Shown here: positions 10,401 to 21,702 of the stretch, piece by piece
Position numbering within the stretch: position 1 is the first letter of the stretch
How the letters are laid out: each line of letters starts with the position of its first letter
NCBI GenBank assembly: GCA_010094045.1
Contig: ML986580.1
Coordinates: 1-64,000 of the forward strand
DNA length: 64,000 bases
Direction: 5' to 3'
DNA from: Lojkania enalia
Lineage: Eukaryota > Ascomycota > Dothideomycetes > Pleosporales
The notes under the pieces: generated by a model
Told to the model about the DNA's origin: nothing
Database searches by the model: none
Seen by the model: the letters and a program-made list of their open reading frames with translations, nothing else
Position numbers and translations under genes: made by a program

Positions 10401-11986
10401 AGAAATTAGCAGCTAAGTATTAAGGGATAATATAATTTAGGGAGGTAGGTTCTTACGCAGCCGTAAGCCGCCTTAGTTATACTTTACTACCTTTATAGTA
10501 CTGTTTAATAGCGAGTTAATACTGGTAAATTATATAAAGGAAACTTGTACTATTAGAAAATATTATCGTAATTAGCTTCTGCTAGAACTAAAGTACTATA
10601 AAGATTTAAAGAATTACTCTTTTAGTACTAGCTTCTATAAGGCCTGTCGCGCTAAGTTATAGAAGTAGGAGGATATAGATACCTAGTAAAAGGTAACAAT
10701 TCTCTAAGACTCTACTAAAATTCTCCTAGTAATGTGGGTATTTGTATATAAATTTAATAAGGACGGTTTCTTATATAAATTTAAGGCTAGATTAGTCGTA
10801 CGCAGCGATCTGCAATCTTAATAGGGAGATACTTATACTACTATACTAGCCGCATAAACCTTTTACTTTCTAATATCGATTGCAACTTATTTTAAACTTG
10901 ATATATACCAGTTCGATATCGTTAATACGTTCCTTAACTACCGATTAGATAGGTTAATATATATCTATATACTAGAAGGTTTCGTATATAAGTATAGAAA
11001 ATATCTACAACTACAGAAAGCTATATATAGCTTTAAGGATGCTCTAAAACTTTAGTATTATAAGCTAGATAGGACTCTAAGGTAATTAGGCCTTAAAATA
11101 GTACTAGAAATATCTTACTTATATATAAATAATAAGCTGATTATCTTCTTTTATGTTAATAATATTATAATTCTAGTTTACCTATTAAATATCTCTACTA
11201 AGCAGAAATTTAAATCGCAATTAAGTAATAAATATAAACTTTAATCTCTTAGAAATCTAAATTAGTTTCTAGAAGTTTAAGTCGTACGCGATATATAGTA
11301 GTATAAGACCTAGCTACTATAGGACTTATTTATTAATAAGGTAGCAGCGCGATTTAATATTACGGTTAATAAGAAGGCGCTGAGTACGCCTCTACACGAG
11401 AACGTACTGCTAGCCGTTACTAAGAAATCCTCTAATAGGATATCTTACTACTAACAACTAATTAGTTGTCTAGCCTAGATCGTAGTTTTTATATACTCTA
11501 ATATCGCGCGAGCGCACTTAATATTATTATAATACCTCTAGAACCCTAACAATTATTATATTAACGCTGCCTTAAGAGTATAACGATATCTAATTAGTAT
11601 AAAGTACTTAGCAATTACAGCAACAGCTAATAATATATAAAACACCTCTACTATCAGCTAGAGTAGTAATACTAATTATATTAACCCCGTAGAGTAATTA
11701 CTATTCTATAATACATCTGATGCAGCCTTTAGCGATAATTCTAATACTTGTCGAAGTTCCTACAGCTATATATTTCAACTTTTTAGGATGCCGATCGATT
11801 AAAAAGCCTCAATTCAGTATACGGTTATAAAATCGACTACTAAAGCAGAATTATTAGCACTATTAATTGCCGGATTAGAAATAGAGTAGTAGTAGAAGGC
11901 CTTTACCTTACTACACTTCTATATTAATGCGTAACTAGTACTACTTTACGATAATTAACAAATAGTAAATATCGTAAATAAGCTAT
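7447..11986 (+). pseudogene. Cop1 Gag-Pol polyprotein, RIP-inactivated
   Basis: Presumed start ATA (from ATG) at 7447, reading (M)SKKKILSTSSD. Gag runs to about 8600. Protease: LNPGSNIYIYNSKAF near 8650-8690 (D.GS/A..H.C type). Pre-integrase zinc region: AEVHRLLGYLGRD near 9095. Integrase core: IDNDLSF near 9500 and PRTPKQNSLAERVE near 9570-9615, then LLNKTPIASL near 9710. Reverse transcriptase (RVT_2): FKARLVVRSDLQS near 10780, FDIVNTFLN near 10910, FYVNNIIIL near 11150 where YVDD is now YVNN. RNase H: STTKAELLAL near 11835 and YDN.QIVNIVNK just before the gap. Stops replace Gln and Trp throughout. Copia elements make one such polyprotein for particle formation, cDNA synthesis and integration. 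Confidence 0.9.
9910..10119 (+). pseudogene. Longest uninterrupted stretch of the Cop1 polyprotein
   Basis: Seventy codons without a stop, in the true Cop1 frame, between integrase (LLNKTPIASL) and reverse transcriptase. It includes VLNTRDVIFGD, the copia block usually written ....SRDV.F.E, and an acidic linker (SSKEEEYPLKESLE). The first Met is an internal residue, not a start: the frame is continuous upstream through stops made by RIP. It is a piece of the polyprotein, not a separate gene. Confidence 0.85.
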
Positions 11987-12411
11987 NNNNNNNNNNNNNN
12001 NNNNNNNNNNNNNNNNNNNNNNNNNNNNNNNNNNNNNNNNNNNNNNNNNNNNNNNNNNNNNNNNNNNNNNNNNNNNNNNNNNNNNNNNNNNNNNNNNNNN
12101 NNNNNNNNNNNNNNNNNNNNNNNNNNNNNNNNNNNNNNNNNNNNNNNNNNNNNNNNNNNNNNNNNNNNNNNNNNNNNNNNNNNNNNNNNNNNNNNNNNNN
12201 NNNNNNNNNNNNNNNNNNNNNNNNNNNNNNNNNNNNNNNNNNNNNNNNNNNNNNNNNNNNNNNNNNNNNNNNNNNNNNNNNNNNNNNNNNNNNNNNNNNN
12301 NNNNNNNNNNNNNNNNNNNNNNNNNNNNNNNNNNNNNNNNNNNNNNNNNNNNNNNNNNNNNNNNNNNNNNNNNNNNNNNNNNNNNNNNNNNNNNNNNNNN
12401 NNNNNNNNNNN
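11987..12411. other. Assembly gap (425 N)
   Basis: Run of N inside Cop1, after the RNase H motif and three bases before the 3' LTR. It hides the end of the polyprotein and the polypurine tract. Confidence 0.99.
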
Positions 12412-12414
12412 GTA

Positions 12415-12618
12415 TATTATAGGGATTTTCGGCTAGTCTACCGAGCTGTATCAGATATCGACGTATAATATCACGGTCGATATTACGCCGGATATTACGC
12501 TGGATATTAGCTAATATACCCCTTTTTTATATACATAAATATAGCCCGCTGGCCATCTTCAATTAACTAGTTCAGCTCCTCATCTCCCTCCCTGAGATAA
12601 GATTCGCCTCTCACTATA
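12415..12618 (+). repeat. Cop1 3' LTR
   Basis: 204 bp, begins TATTATAGGG (TG changed to TA) and ends CTCACTATA, followed by the ATAGT target duplication at 12619-12623. Confidence 0.92.
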
Positions 12619-12623
12619 ATAGT

Positions 12624-15600
12624 TATAGGACTATTAGATTCTAGCTTCTTTCTTAATCTGTTAAAACCTAGTCTAGTAAGATATTAATATTCTTATTAAT
12701 ACTAGGGCTACTAGTTATAGCTATATCTATAGAGACCTTATATATACCCTAAAACTCTAAAAGATATAACTCTTATATAATTTATACTTAACTAGCTTTA
12801 ATAGAAAAGTCTTCTATAAGAGAACTATCTCTTATTTAGTTATTCTAACCCTCTAACACCTAAACTATTTAAAGATAATATATTTCTATATAACTATACT
12901 AGAAAAATACTAGTTAATTCTAAGATAGTTATAGATATATAAGTATTATATAAACCTAAACTACGAGAATAAATAGCTGGTCTTTACTACTAACCGATAC
13001 CTAACTTAATACTTATAATTTACTAGTACTACTATCTACTAATAAGCTACCTAAACGGTTATTAAAGATTATAAACTACCTAAATCTAATATAAAAGAAG
13101 ATTCTAAAGTAATTAATTTACAACTCTTATATAGCTTAAAGCTTAGATAGCGCCGCTTAAAGTTCTATCTATTAAGCTATACCTAATATAATTACTAGCT
13201 ACTTAAAATACTATACTAGTTAAAAGAACCTAAAATTAAAACTAACCTAACTTTAGATAAAGATTATAGTTAAGAGGACTTATCTAAACCTAAATACCTA
13301 AAGTCTATACTATAGCTAGATATATGTTATATAAGCGCTATACTACTAGTTTAACTTTTCTAGCAATCTAACTATAAAATCTTCGCTGTGTTAATAGCTA
13401 ATATTAATAAGATTCTAGCCCTAAAGGTGTATACTAACCCTATTACTAAAGTATCTAAAGAATACTATAATCTATTATCTATCTTTTTATATAAAAATAC
13501 GGATAAGCTACTTAAATAATAACTATATAATTATAAGATTAAACTAGAGAATAGTAAGTAAGCTAGCTTTAGTCTACTCTACGGGATATCCTAGAACGAG
13601 CTGAAGGTACTAAGAAAGTACCTTAATAAGAACTTGTCTAAGGGATTTATTAAAGTAAGCTTATTACTAGTAGCTATACTTATAATCTTTATAAGAAAAT
13701 TTAAAGGTAGTTTCTAATTCTGCGTAAACTATAGAGCCCTAAATACTATTACTATTAAAAACTAATACCCGATTCTACTAATCTAAGAAACATTAACCTA
13801 ATTTAGTAAGGCTAAATACTATATAAAACTCGATATTATTACCGTATTTAATAAGTTAAGGATTGTTAAGGGAGATAAATAGAAGACTACCTTTTATATA
13901 CGCTACAGGCTATTTAAATACCTAGTAATACTTTTTAGCCTAGCTAATACTCTAAGTATATTTTAGTATTTTATAAACGATATACTAAAACTATATTTTA
14001 ATATATTCTATACTACCTATATTAATAATATTCTAATATTTAGTAAGAATCTAAAGGATTATAAGTAGTATATCTAGCTAGTCTTTAAAGCCTTAAGAGC
14101 GAATAGTTTACAGCTTAATATAGATAAATATAAGTTCTACTAGTTAAAAGTAACCTACTTAAGGTATATAATTACTATAGAAGGGATCTATATAGACCTA
14201 AAGAAGGTAGAAACTATTATTAACTAGAAATACTCTAAGAATATAAAAGATATTTAAGCTTTTATAGGCTTCGCGAACTTCTACTAATAATTTATTAGTA
14301 ACTTCTTATAGAAAGTCTCCCCTTTAGTAGCCCTAACTAAGAAGAACACTCGATTCGACTAGAATAATAGCTGTTAATATTCCTTCGACTACTTAAAAGA
14401 TACCTTTATTTTTATACTAATTCTCTAATACTTTAACCCTAAACTATTAATAGTAGTAGAAGCTAACGCGTCTAACTTTATAATAGCCGGTATACTATCC
14501 TAGAGAGGTACTAATAGTAAACTAAGATCTATTATCTATTTCTCTAAGTATATAAACTCTACTAAAAGCAACTATAAGATTTATAATAAGGAACTACTCG
14601 CGATTATCTAATATTTTAAGTAATAGAGGCCCGAATTAGAAGGTATAGTATTTCCTATAGAAGTGTTAAACAATTATAAGAACTTATAGTACTTTATAAT
14701 AATAAAGTAGCTAAGCTGCTAATAGGTCTATTAGTTAGAATATCTATTAAGGTTTAACTTTAGTATTATATACTAACCCGGAAAACTTAAAGAGAAACCT
14801 AATACCTTAATTTAAAGGTTATAGGACGAGCCTATATAAGAAGAGGCCTATAGAGGTTATTAATAGATATTACTTCGTCTTAAACTATTCTAATAGATAG
14901 AAGTAGGCCGACCGATTATAGAAATTATCGACGAAGAATACCCGAACGATAATCTAATCTAAGATACTCTAAAGCTACTAAAAGAAGAAGCTCGTCGATT
15001 TAAGCTCCTAATTCTAGTTAACTATAAAGAGCGTAACAACCGACTATACTACTAAGATCGACTTATAGTACTAGACTATAATAAGCTGAAACTTAAGCTA
15101 CTATAAGTTATCTATAACTCGCTGTCCAGCAGACACCCTAGTTAAGAAAAGATCTTAGAACTACTCTAGCGCGAGTACTATTAGTTAAAGATATTTAACT
15201 TAGTATAATAATATATAGGCTGTTATTATATATATTAAAGAAGTAAAGCTTCTAGAGAGAAGTACTATAGATTACTAAAACTATTACTTATACCTAAACG
15301 AAGGTTTTAAGATATTTTTATAAACTTTATAACTAATCTACTAGAATTAGAAGGTTGTACAAATATTATAGTAGTAGTTAATAGGCTTAGTAAGTATAGA
15401 TACCTGATACTATTTATAAGAATTAAAGCTTCTAATATTATCTAACTATTCTATTACTATATATAGGTTTACTATAGACTACTATATACTATTACGTCCG
15501 ATTGTAAGATATAGTTTATCTCTATCTTCTACTAAGAGCTCTATAGACAGCTATAAATTAATATATATATATTAACTAGCTTCTATTTAGAGACTAATAG

Positions 15601-16440
15601 TTAGATAGAGAACGCTAACGCAGTAATAGAATAAGTTTTCTAAGCCTATACTAGCTATAAATAAGATAACTAGATTAAATAGCTGCTAACAGCGCAGTTT
15701 AAAGTAAATAATATAGTGTCCGAATTAATAAAAGTTTCTCCGTTTCTAGCCTACTTTAGTTAGTACCCTTAAATAGGCTTTAAGCCGCCTATAAAAATCT
15801 ATTAACTACTAAAACAGTCCCTAATAGCCTAGAAAGCTAATAGACTAGTTAATAAGATAAAGGATATTATAGAATATATTAGAGAAGAACTTATCTAGGT
15901 ATAAGTATTCTAATAAGAGTACGCTAACTACAAGCGCGTACCAGCCCCTAACTATTAGGTTAGTAATCTAGTCTAGCTAGACGCTAGAAATATACGTATA
16001 TAAAGACTGTTGAAAAAGTTTAACTAGAAGAATATAGACCCTTATAAGGTTATCGTAAAGGTGTTCTTATATACTTATAGACTAAAGCTACCTAAATTAG
16101 CTAAAATATATTCTATATTCTAAATATTACTATTATAGCTAGTATTTAAATCGTCTAACTACTTACCTAGTTAATAAGTATATAACTCTAAATCTATCGA
16201 GATTAATAGAGAACTAGAATACCTCATCGAGTAAATAGAAGACCTCTACTATAATTAATAGAGACGCCGGTATAAATACCTAGTTAAATAGACTGGCTAT
16301 TATAACCTAGAATAGTACCCGACTAGTAACTTTACTAAGATAACTGCTGTAGAAGATTACTACGCTAGAAACTTAAATAAATAAGACCTAAATACGATAT
16401 TACGTCTAAATTCTCAATTAGACGTTAGAGTCTACTTTAA
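12624..16440 (+). pseudogene. Gyp1-A pol: protease, RT, RNase H, integrase, chromodomain
   Basis: Continuation of Gyp1 after Cop1. Protease-like sequence comes first. Reverse transcriptase: GFIKVSLLLVA near 13650, FCVNYRALNTITIKN near 13725 (F.VDYRALN.IT.KN), TYINNILIFSKN near 14015-14050 (YIDDILIFS with both Asp now Asn). RNase H: VVEANASNFIIAGILS near 14455. Integrase: NIIVVVNRLSKYRYL near 15365 (VVVDRLSK, D to N) and TNSQIENANAVIEQ near 15595 (TDGQTER..A..EQ). Chromodomain: LEYLIE near 16215 and YLVKQTGYYNLEQYP near 16280-16320 (YLVKWTGY....W.P). Nearly all stops sit at Trp or Gln positions. The domain order is that of chromodomain-bearing Ty3/gypsy elements (chromoviruses). Confidence 0.9.
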
Positions 16441-16770
16441 GTATATTTCTAGACGCCTATAATAATACTATACTAATATAATACTAGTAATAGTACTATT
16501 ATATAAACCGACCTAACTTAATCTTTAGTATAGTACTACTATATAAACTAAACCGACCCGATTCTTAGTATAGTACTATTATATAATAACAACCGGTTGC
16601 GCTGATATATCTACAATCTAACCTAATCCCTAGTATAGTACTACTATACGATAATAACTAATCGCGCTAATATGCTTATAACTTTAACTAATACTAGTAT
16701 TAATAACTACTATTTAATTATAAATAACCCGAATATAATATAAAAACCTAACTTATAGGAGCTTATAACT

Positions 16771-16780
16771 AAAAAGGGAG
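16771..16780 (+). other. Gyp1-A polypurine tract
   Basis: AAAAAGGGAG just before the 3' LTR; Gyp1-B has AAAAGGGGGG in the same place (59183-59192). Confidence 0.75.
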
Positions 16781-16783
16781 TAC

Positions 16784-17086
16784 TATTATAGTAATACTGC
16801 AATACCTCTACACCTATATTACTCTTACTATAATACTCGAACCAGCTGCTAGTAACAACTATTAGCTGCTAGCTAGAATATAACTAACTTATCTTAACTA
16901 TGATAGAGGAAGGTTTTGCTAACCCGGCTAGCCCGTATAATAGTATAGACCTAGCTCCTATAAAATCCTATATAATATAGATATCTCTATTCTTTATATA
17001 ACGTTTTAATATTTATATATAGTACGTAGTAATAGAGTTAACTGCTTAAAGTACGATTAACCAACTACACGTAAGCGTCTATAATA
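16784..17086 (+). repeat. Gyp1-A 3' LTR
   Basis: 303 bp, matches 5389-5691; followed by CTATC (17087-17091), the second copy of the target duplication. Confidence 0.93.
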
Positions 17087-17091
17087 CTATC

Positions 17092-18560
17092 TTAGTAGCT
17101 TTAGCTTTAGTAAGACTACCTTACTTCTATAAAACCTTTTTTAATCACTTTTTATACTATAATAGAGCTTTATTTACTTTCTAAAGTTAATTAACCTAAT
17201 ATTAAAATAGTATGTATAAATAAGCTATCTATATAATACCTTTAGTAAGCGAATTAAGAGAATTATTAATTATAGTAGATAAGCTATTCTAATACCTAGT
17301 AATATAGTCTTAAATTAGTATTATTTAAGACTCTGGTTTAATAGTATTAGTTGGTATTCTTAACTCCTAGAAGTAACTAGCTACTAGTAATAGTAATAGA
17401 GTATAAAGCTTAATATCGAGCTTTAATAATACTATATTAGAATTATATAGTACTAAACTAGTACTTTAAAAGCTTATATATATATTAGCCTTAGTAATAG
17501 AGCGCTAATATATTATATAAAAGGTTAGTAGAAAGTTAAACTTTATAATATAGTAGATAACAGCTTATATAAGCTTATTAATCTTACGCCTATATGCTTT
17601 CTTTAATAGTAAGAAGTAGCCTATATCTGAAAGCTATAGTAGATACGATAAATATACCGGTATATATAATAGAATAATATCTTTCTCTTTATAGAGTAGC
17701 TAAAACTTAGTAGACCTATATCTCTTATAGCTATTAATAACTAGTAGATAATAAGCGCCTATTATACGCTACTTTATATACTAATTAAAATACTCTAACT
17801 ATTTAATTATAAGCTTATTATTTATCTATCTACTATTACTTAGCGTAATTACTCTTCTAGGTAGTATATTATTACCCTAATATTATATAGAGAGGTACTA
17901 CTTACTAGTAAAAATAATAAATAGTAGAATAGTATTACTACGAGTACTAATAGCCTAAATAACTATTATCTACTTATAATTACCTAGCTGTAGTAATTTT
18001 AGTTAACTAGCTAATAGTTTAGTATTAGTAACTACTTTACTAGTAGATATAATACTTATCTAGAAGTCTATCTCGTTAAAATTATAGATATTATTATTAA
18101 TAATACTATATTTTACTTTAGTATTATATACTAGATTAAACTAGCTACTAATAACTTTAGAATCCTTATAGAGAGCTCTTTAATAGTTGTATTTTTAATA
18201 TAAGTATATTTTAAGCTTAAGAATACGATTAATAAAGTTTATTAGCTAGTTTTTATCGATCTAGTCTATAGAGTAAGTTCTAAGTAAATAGTTAGCTATA
18301 TCTTATATACTATTAATTATAGGAGGGTATCTATAAGATAATAGGTCTAGTATATACTATATTATAGTTGATTCTTCTAACTTTATAAGCTTCTTTAAAT
18401 TAGGCTTATAATTATATTATAAAAGTTTACTAGCGTATTAGTTTCTAAGTATTATTTAAGAGATATTATAAATAGCTGTAGTACTTTATATACTCTAAAT
18501 TTAATCTTAATTAATAGCTAAGATAGTTAATAATATCTAATCTTCTTAATAGATTAATTA
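17092..18560 (-). pseudogene. Fot-B transposase (Fot1/pogo type), RIP-inactivated
   Basis: Minus-strand reading from about 18560: helix-turn-helix region, then IYNFNEIDF near 18070-18090 (NFDE.GF, with Asp now Asn). The Fot-like central blocks follow the same path as in Fot-C, which is better preserved, and the C-terminal Cys-knuckle is in the other piece (5230-5330). Many stops. No activity expected. Confidence 0.7.
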
Positions 18561-18661
18561 AAGTTAAGGTAGTTACTATATCGCGTTATAAGTAGGTAGA
18601 GTATAACTTCTTAGTAAAAGTAGATAACTTACTTAGGTAGGCGACTTGCTTATAAAATATA
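17092..18661 (-). mobile_element. Fot-B, 5' piece (terminal repeat and most of the transposase)
   Basis: Right-hand piece of the Fot-B transposon; joined to 5106-5388 once Gyp1-A is removed. Its outer end (18620-18662) read on the minus strand matches the left inverted repeat at 5106-5150. It sits in Gyp3 at a TA-rich site. The exact outer base is uncertain because host and repeat are both AT-rich. Confidence 0.75.
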
Positions 18662-20026
18662 TTATTATTTATAAGTAGCTTCTATACTCTTCTAATAGTA
18701 CTTTTAAGATAATAACTAATAGATTTTAGTAGTACTTAAGTATATAGAAGATACTTAATTATAAATCTCTTATATAAGTTATATATAAAAACCTAAATCT
18801 AATAAAATATATAAATAATTATTATAGAGGAGTAGTCTATTCTCTATTTAATACTTATAAGATAAAAGTATACGTTTCTATATAAAGGAGGCTTAGTTTT
18901 CCTATAGTAATATATTAATTAACTCTAGAGAGTCTAATAATATAATCTACTTCTAGCCTTTAATAATATTTAATATAACTACCTAAATTATTATTTAGAT
19001 AATATAGAATTAGGCTAATTTAGTATTAATTTAGGGGTAAAGTTAATATAGTCTAAATAGAACTTTTAACTAGTTATTAGTTTAAACTACTTTTAAATTT
19101 TCTATATCTTATTTATAATAACTAAAAATATCTACTCTAGTATTATTTTTATTTAGAGTATACTTAATTTAAAACTAATACTAAGCTAATTTCTTAGTCT
19201 AATAAATTTAATAAGTATTAAATACTTTTATAGTTATAAAATATTCGAGTAAATAATAATTAATATATACTAGAGTTTTAGTAGCTATTAAAATAAGTTC
19301 TACTCTCTATTACTTAAATATAGTAATAATTGTAAATAGTTTCTTATTATAGATTTTTTAGTTTAGTTCTAAACCGGATAGAACCTTACTATAAAATATT
19401 ATAAAATACTATTTTCCGTTAGAATATTTCTATAATAGTATTCTTATAACTATTCTATTAGAAGTATTAGTTTCTATTTTTATTTCTAATATAGGGTTAA
19501 AATAGTAGAGTATAGGTATACTTAATAGAGCTAACTTTAATTTCTTAAAGGTAATATTATATTTTAAAATCTATATAGAAGAGATTATAAGGCTTTATAA
19601 TATAATAATTAACTTTATAATATATAAGAATTCCGGAATAAACTATTAATAAAATCTAGTAAAACCTAAGAAGGATTTTATATCTATTATAATAGTAGGT
19701 AACTATTAGTTATATAGTACTTCTACCTTTTCTAAATTAACCTTAAAACTTTTATTTAAAAGAATATAATTAAGATATTTAGTTTAAATAATATAGAATT
19801 TACTCTTTTTAATATTAACTTATAATTCTACTTAATATAATCTCTAAAAAACTTTCTTAATATAAATAGTATATATTACCTTATCTTTAAAATAGATAAA
19901 GATATTATTTAGGTAAATAATATAGAAGTTATCTAGATAGTTAATTAGTATATTATTTATATAATACTAGTAAGTTACTAGACTATTATATAATCTAAAA
20001 AGTAGAACTTTATACTTATAAGTTTT
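18662..20026 (-). pseudogene. Gyp3 reverse transcriptase and RNase H, RIP-inactivated
   Basis: Minus-strand reading from 20026: KVLLFRLYNSLVTYQYYIN (MPFGLCNAP.TFQ..IN type), then IIYLNNIFIYFKDK at about 19897-19932 (YLDDI.IYS, both Asp now Asn), then SFLGFTRFYQQFI, the FLGFANFYRRFI block at the end of gypsy RT. RNase H follows (EIKIETNTSNRIVIRILLQ, near 19450), and at the left edge IYLSTTKIYQLLS, the H.G..KT..L integrase zinc region. The 5' part of the element (LTR, gag, protease) is missing: the Gyp2 LTR starts at 20027. Confidence 0.85.
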
Positions 20027-20393
20027 TATTATAGATACTTTTATAAAAATTTTTATACTAGACCTAATTAAGATTTAGAACTTTATATAGTTAGATAAAT
20101 AAAATTAATATAAGATATATAATACGCTTAATAGTTTAATTAACTAAATAACTAAATATATTTAATCGTTTAGTTAATTAAGTAACTAAGTAAGAAAGAA
20201 TAGTAAGGGAACTAAATTATATTTAACAATTTTACAATTCTAACCTTTATAGCTCTTTATAGTTAACTTAAATATCCCTTATATTCTCTACTTATATACT
20301 TCTATTATAAGCTTATAAGAATAATCCTCTATAATATATAATTATTTTTAGTTATTACTCTATCCTATATCTAGCTAATTAGAAGCTGTTATA
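20027..20393 (+). repeat. Gyp2-P 5' LTR
   Basis: 367 bp, begins TATTATAGATAC, ends AGCTGTTATA. It is the reverse-orientation counterpart of the N1-N4 LTRs and contains two copies of the 34-base palindromic unit. The five bases on its left (GTTTT) do not match those after the 3' LTR of Q (AAAAT), so the two ends seem not to belong to one insertion. Confidence 0.88.
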
Positions 20394-20513
20394 TTTTAAC
20401 TACTCTTATAAAGCTAGAAGAAGTAAGACTAATTAGACTACCCTAGTTATAAGAAAAGAGATACCTTTAGTAAGTAATATAGGAAACTTACGTAAGTAGA
20501 ATATTAGGATTAG
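20394..20513 (+). mobile_element. Gyp2-P leader and gag start, cut by N1
   Basis: Untranslated leader of about 107 bases and the presumed gag start: ATA (from ATG) at 20501, then TTA GGA TTA. N1 inserted 13 bases into gag, duplicating ATTAG. The P frame resumes at 27393. Confidence 0.8.
20509..20513. repeat. Target-site duplication of N1 (left)
   Basis: ATTAG, repeated exactly at 27388-27392. Confidence 0.9.
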
Positions 20514-20882
20514 TATAACGGCCCTTCTAATTGGCCAGATATAGGGCGGGGTAATAACTAAGAGTAATTATGTGCTGTAAGGTATATTATTCTTATAGGC
20601 TTATAATAGAAGTATACAAGTAGAGTATGCAAAGGATATTTAAGTTAATTATAAAGAGCTATAAAGATTAGAGTTGTAAGGTTGTTAAATATAATTTAGT
20701 TCCCTTATTATTTTCTTACTCAGTCACTTAGTTAACTAAGCTACTAAGTATACTTAGTTGCTTAGTTAGCTAAGCTACTAAGCGCGTTATATACCTTATA
20801 CTAGCCTTATTCTTCTAGCTATATAGAGTCCTAGATCTCAATTAGGTCTAGTGCGGGGGTTCTAGCAAGGATACCTATAATA
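20514..20882 (-). repeat. Gyp2-N1 3' LTR
   Basis: 369 bp, same length as the copy at 27019-27387; contains two 34-base units with the core CTTAGTTAACTAAG. Confidence 0.92.
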
Positions 20883-20901
20883 CTACCTTCCCCTTCTAAG
20901 C
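20883..20901 (-). other. Gyp2-N1 polypurine tract
   Basis: Minus-strand GCTTAGAAGGGGAAGGTAG adjacent to the 3' LTR. N2, N3 and N4 have RIP-altered versions in the same place. Confidence 0.75.
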
Positions 20902-21059
20902 TCTTAGCCTAAGAGTTTTCCCGTTCTAAACTAGTATATAGTAGGGTTAATACGCTGTTTTCGCTAAGACTATATATATTTCTAATATCTCCCCTTTATT
21001 ATTTAACTTTAAGTAGATACTATTATACTAATCGTATAAACTATTTAGGTGAAACAATT

Positions 21060-21702
21060 ATACCTTATTCTCAGTATTCCTGTAAGGGGTTAACTTATAA
21101 GATAGATAAGAAGGAGACACCTAAAAAGTTATATAATTTAGAGTACCTTTATACTAGTATATATTTGTTATATAATACGGATTGCAATACTTAGATTACT
21201 TATATATTTCGGTCCTATAATACTAGTTCGTTCCTAATTCTTCCTAATAGTAAAGCGGGATGCTAAAGTTACGAAGCTAGAGGAGGAGATCTGTCTAGCC
21301 TAGGAAGAGTTAGAGTAACTTTTTAATAAGGTAGCGGTGGCTTATATAAAGATTCAGCGCCTTTATAAAGTTTATAAATAAGCGAAGTATAGGTAGGCGG
21401 AGGGTTATAAACGTGTGTAGGAGCAGCTTAAAGAGGAGGAGGAGGCAGATCGTAAGGCGGGTCTTCTTCCTAAGATAGAGTCGCCTCCCGCGATATAGCT
21501 AATACTATTTAATTCTACTACTCTATCTCTAGGTTTTCTTTATAAATTTAGATTTTATAATATACCTATAATACTATAGGGCTAAGGTTTTCTTCTAGCT
21601 CCTAGGTATTATTCTATAGGTTCCTATATTTATCTATTCCTAACTATTTTATTAAATAGTATTATTTGCTATTTTATATCTTATATCTTATTATTTTCTT
21701 AA
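21060..21702 (+). pseudogene. Antisense frame of Gyp2-N1: Cys-motif and coiled-coil protein, broken
   Basis: On the strand opposite gag-pol, between chromodomain and 3' LTR. From ATA (possibly ATG) at 21060: (M)PYSQYSCKGLTYKIDKK, where TAY codons are expected from TGY; restoring them gives a CxxC-x6-C-x11-C-x3-C spacing. From 21250, one frame over, KRDAKVTKLEEEICLA is followed by about 80 residues rich in Glu, Lys, Gln and Leu in heptad-like order, then ESPPAI and a hydrophobic tail. The stops in the second part are TAA/TAG, explicable from Gln or Trp. The part beyond about 21590 overlaps the minus-strand chromodomain and may be a shadow. The two frames may have been joined by an intron or a shift. 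Function unknown; Cys-motif plus coiled coil would suit a DNA-binding or Gag-interacting accessory protein, which is inference. Confidence 0.5.

Larger units (their letters stand above)
6966..12618 (+). mobile_element. Cop1: Ty1/copia element nested in Gyp1-A
   Basis: Two 204-bp LTRs, an ATAGT target duplication, a primer-binding site of the copia type, and one polyprotein frame in the copia order Gag, protease, integrase, reverse transcriptase, RNase H. An unsequenced gap of 425 N lies between RNase H and the 3' LTR. It is the innermost element of this nest. RIP has acted (stops, YVNN for YVDD) but CpG, CpA and TpG are clearly commoner than in the surrounding gypsy copies, consistent with late arrival. 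Confidence 0.93.
5389..17086 (+). mobile_element. Gyp1-A: full-length Ty3/gypsy element with nested Cop1
   Basis: Two 303-bp LTRs, an exact 5-bp target duplication (CTATC), gag, then pol in the order protease, reverse transcriptase, RNase H, integrase, chromodomain, and a polypurine tract. Without the copia insertion the element is about 6.04 kb. The LTR pair differs only by transitions in the first 90 or so bases that I compared, as RIP predicts. It is inserted in Fot-B. Less eroded than its relative Gyp1-B: more CpG, CpA and TpG remain, so it was probably exposed to fewer RIP cycles. Confidence 0.93.

Noticed and set aside
20027..20882. Two Gyp2 LTRs in inverted arrangement at 20027-20393 and 20514-20882, as a possible inverted-repeat element
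   Set aside because: The left is the 5' LTR of plus-strand P and the right the 3' LTR of minus-strand N1, with ATTAG duplications proving a separate insertion.
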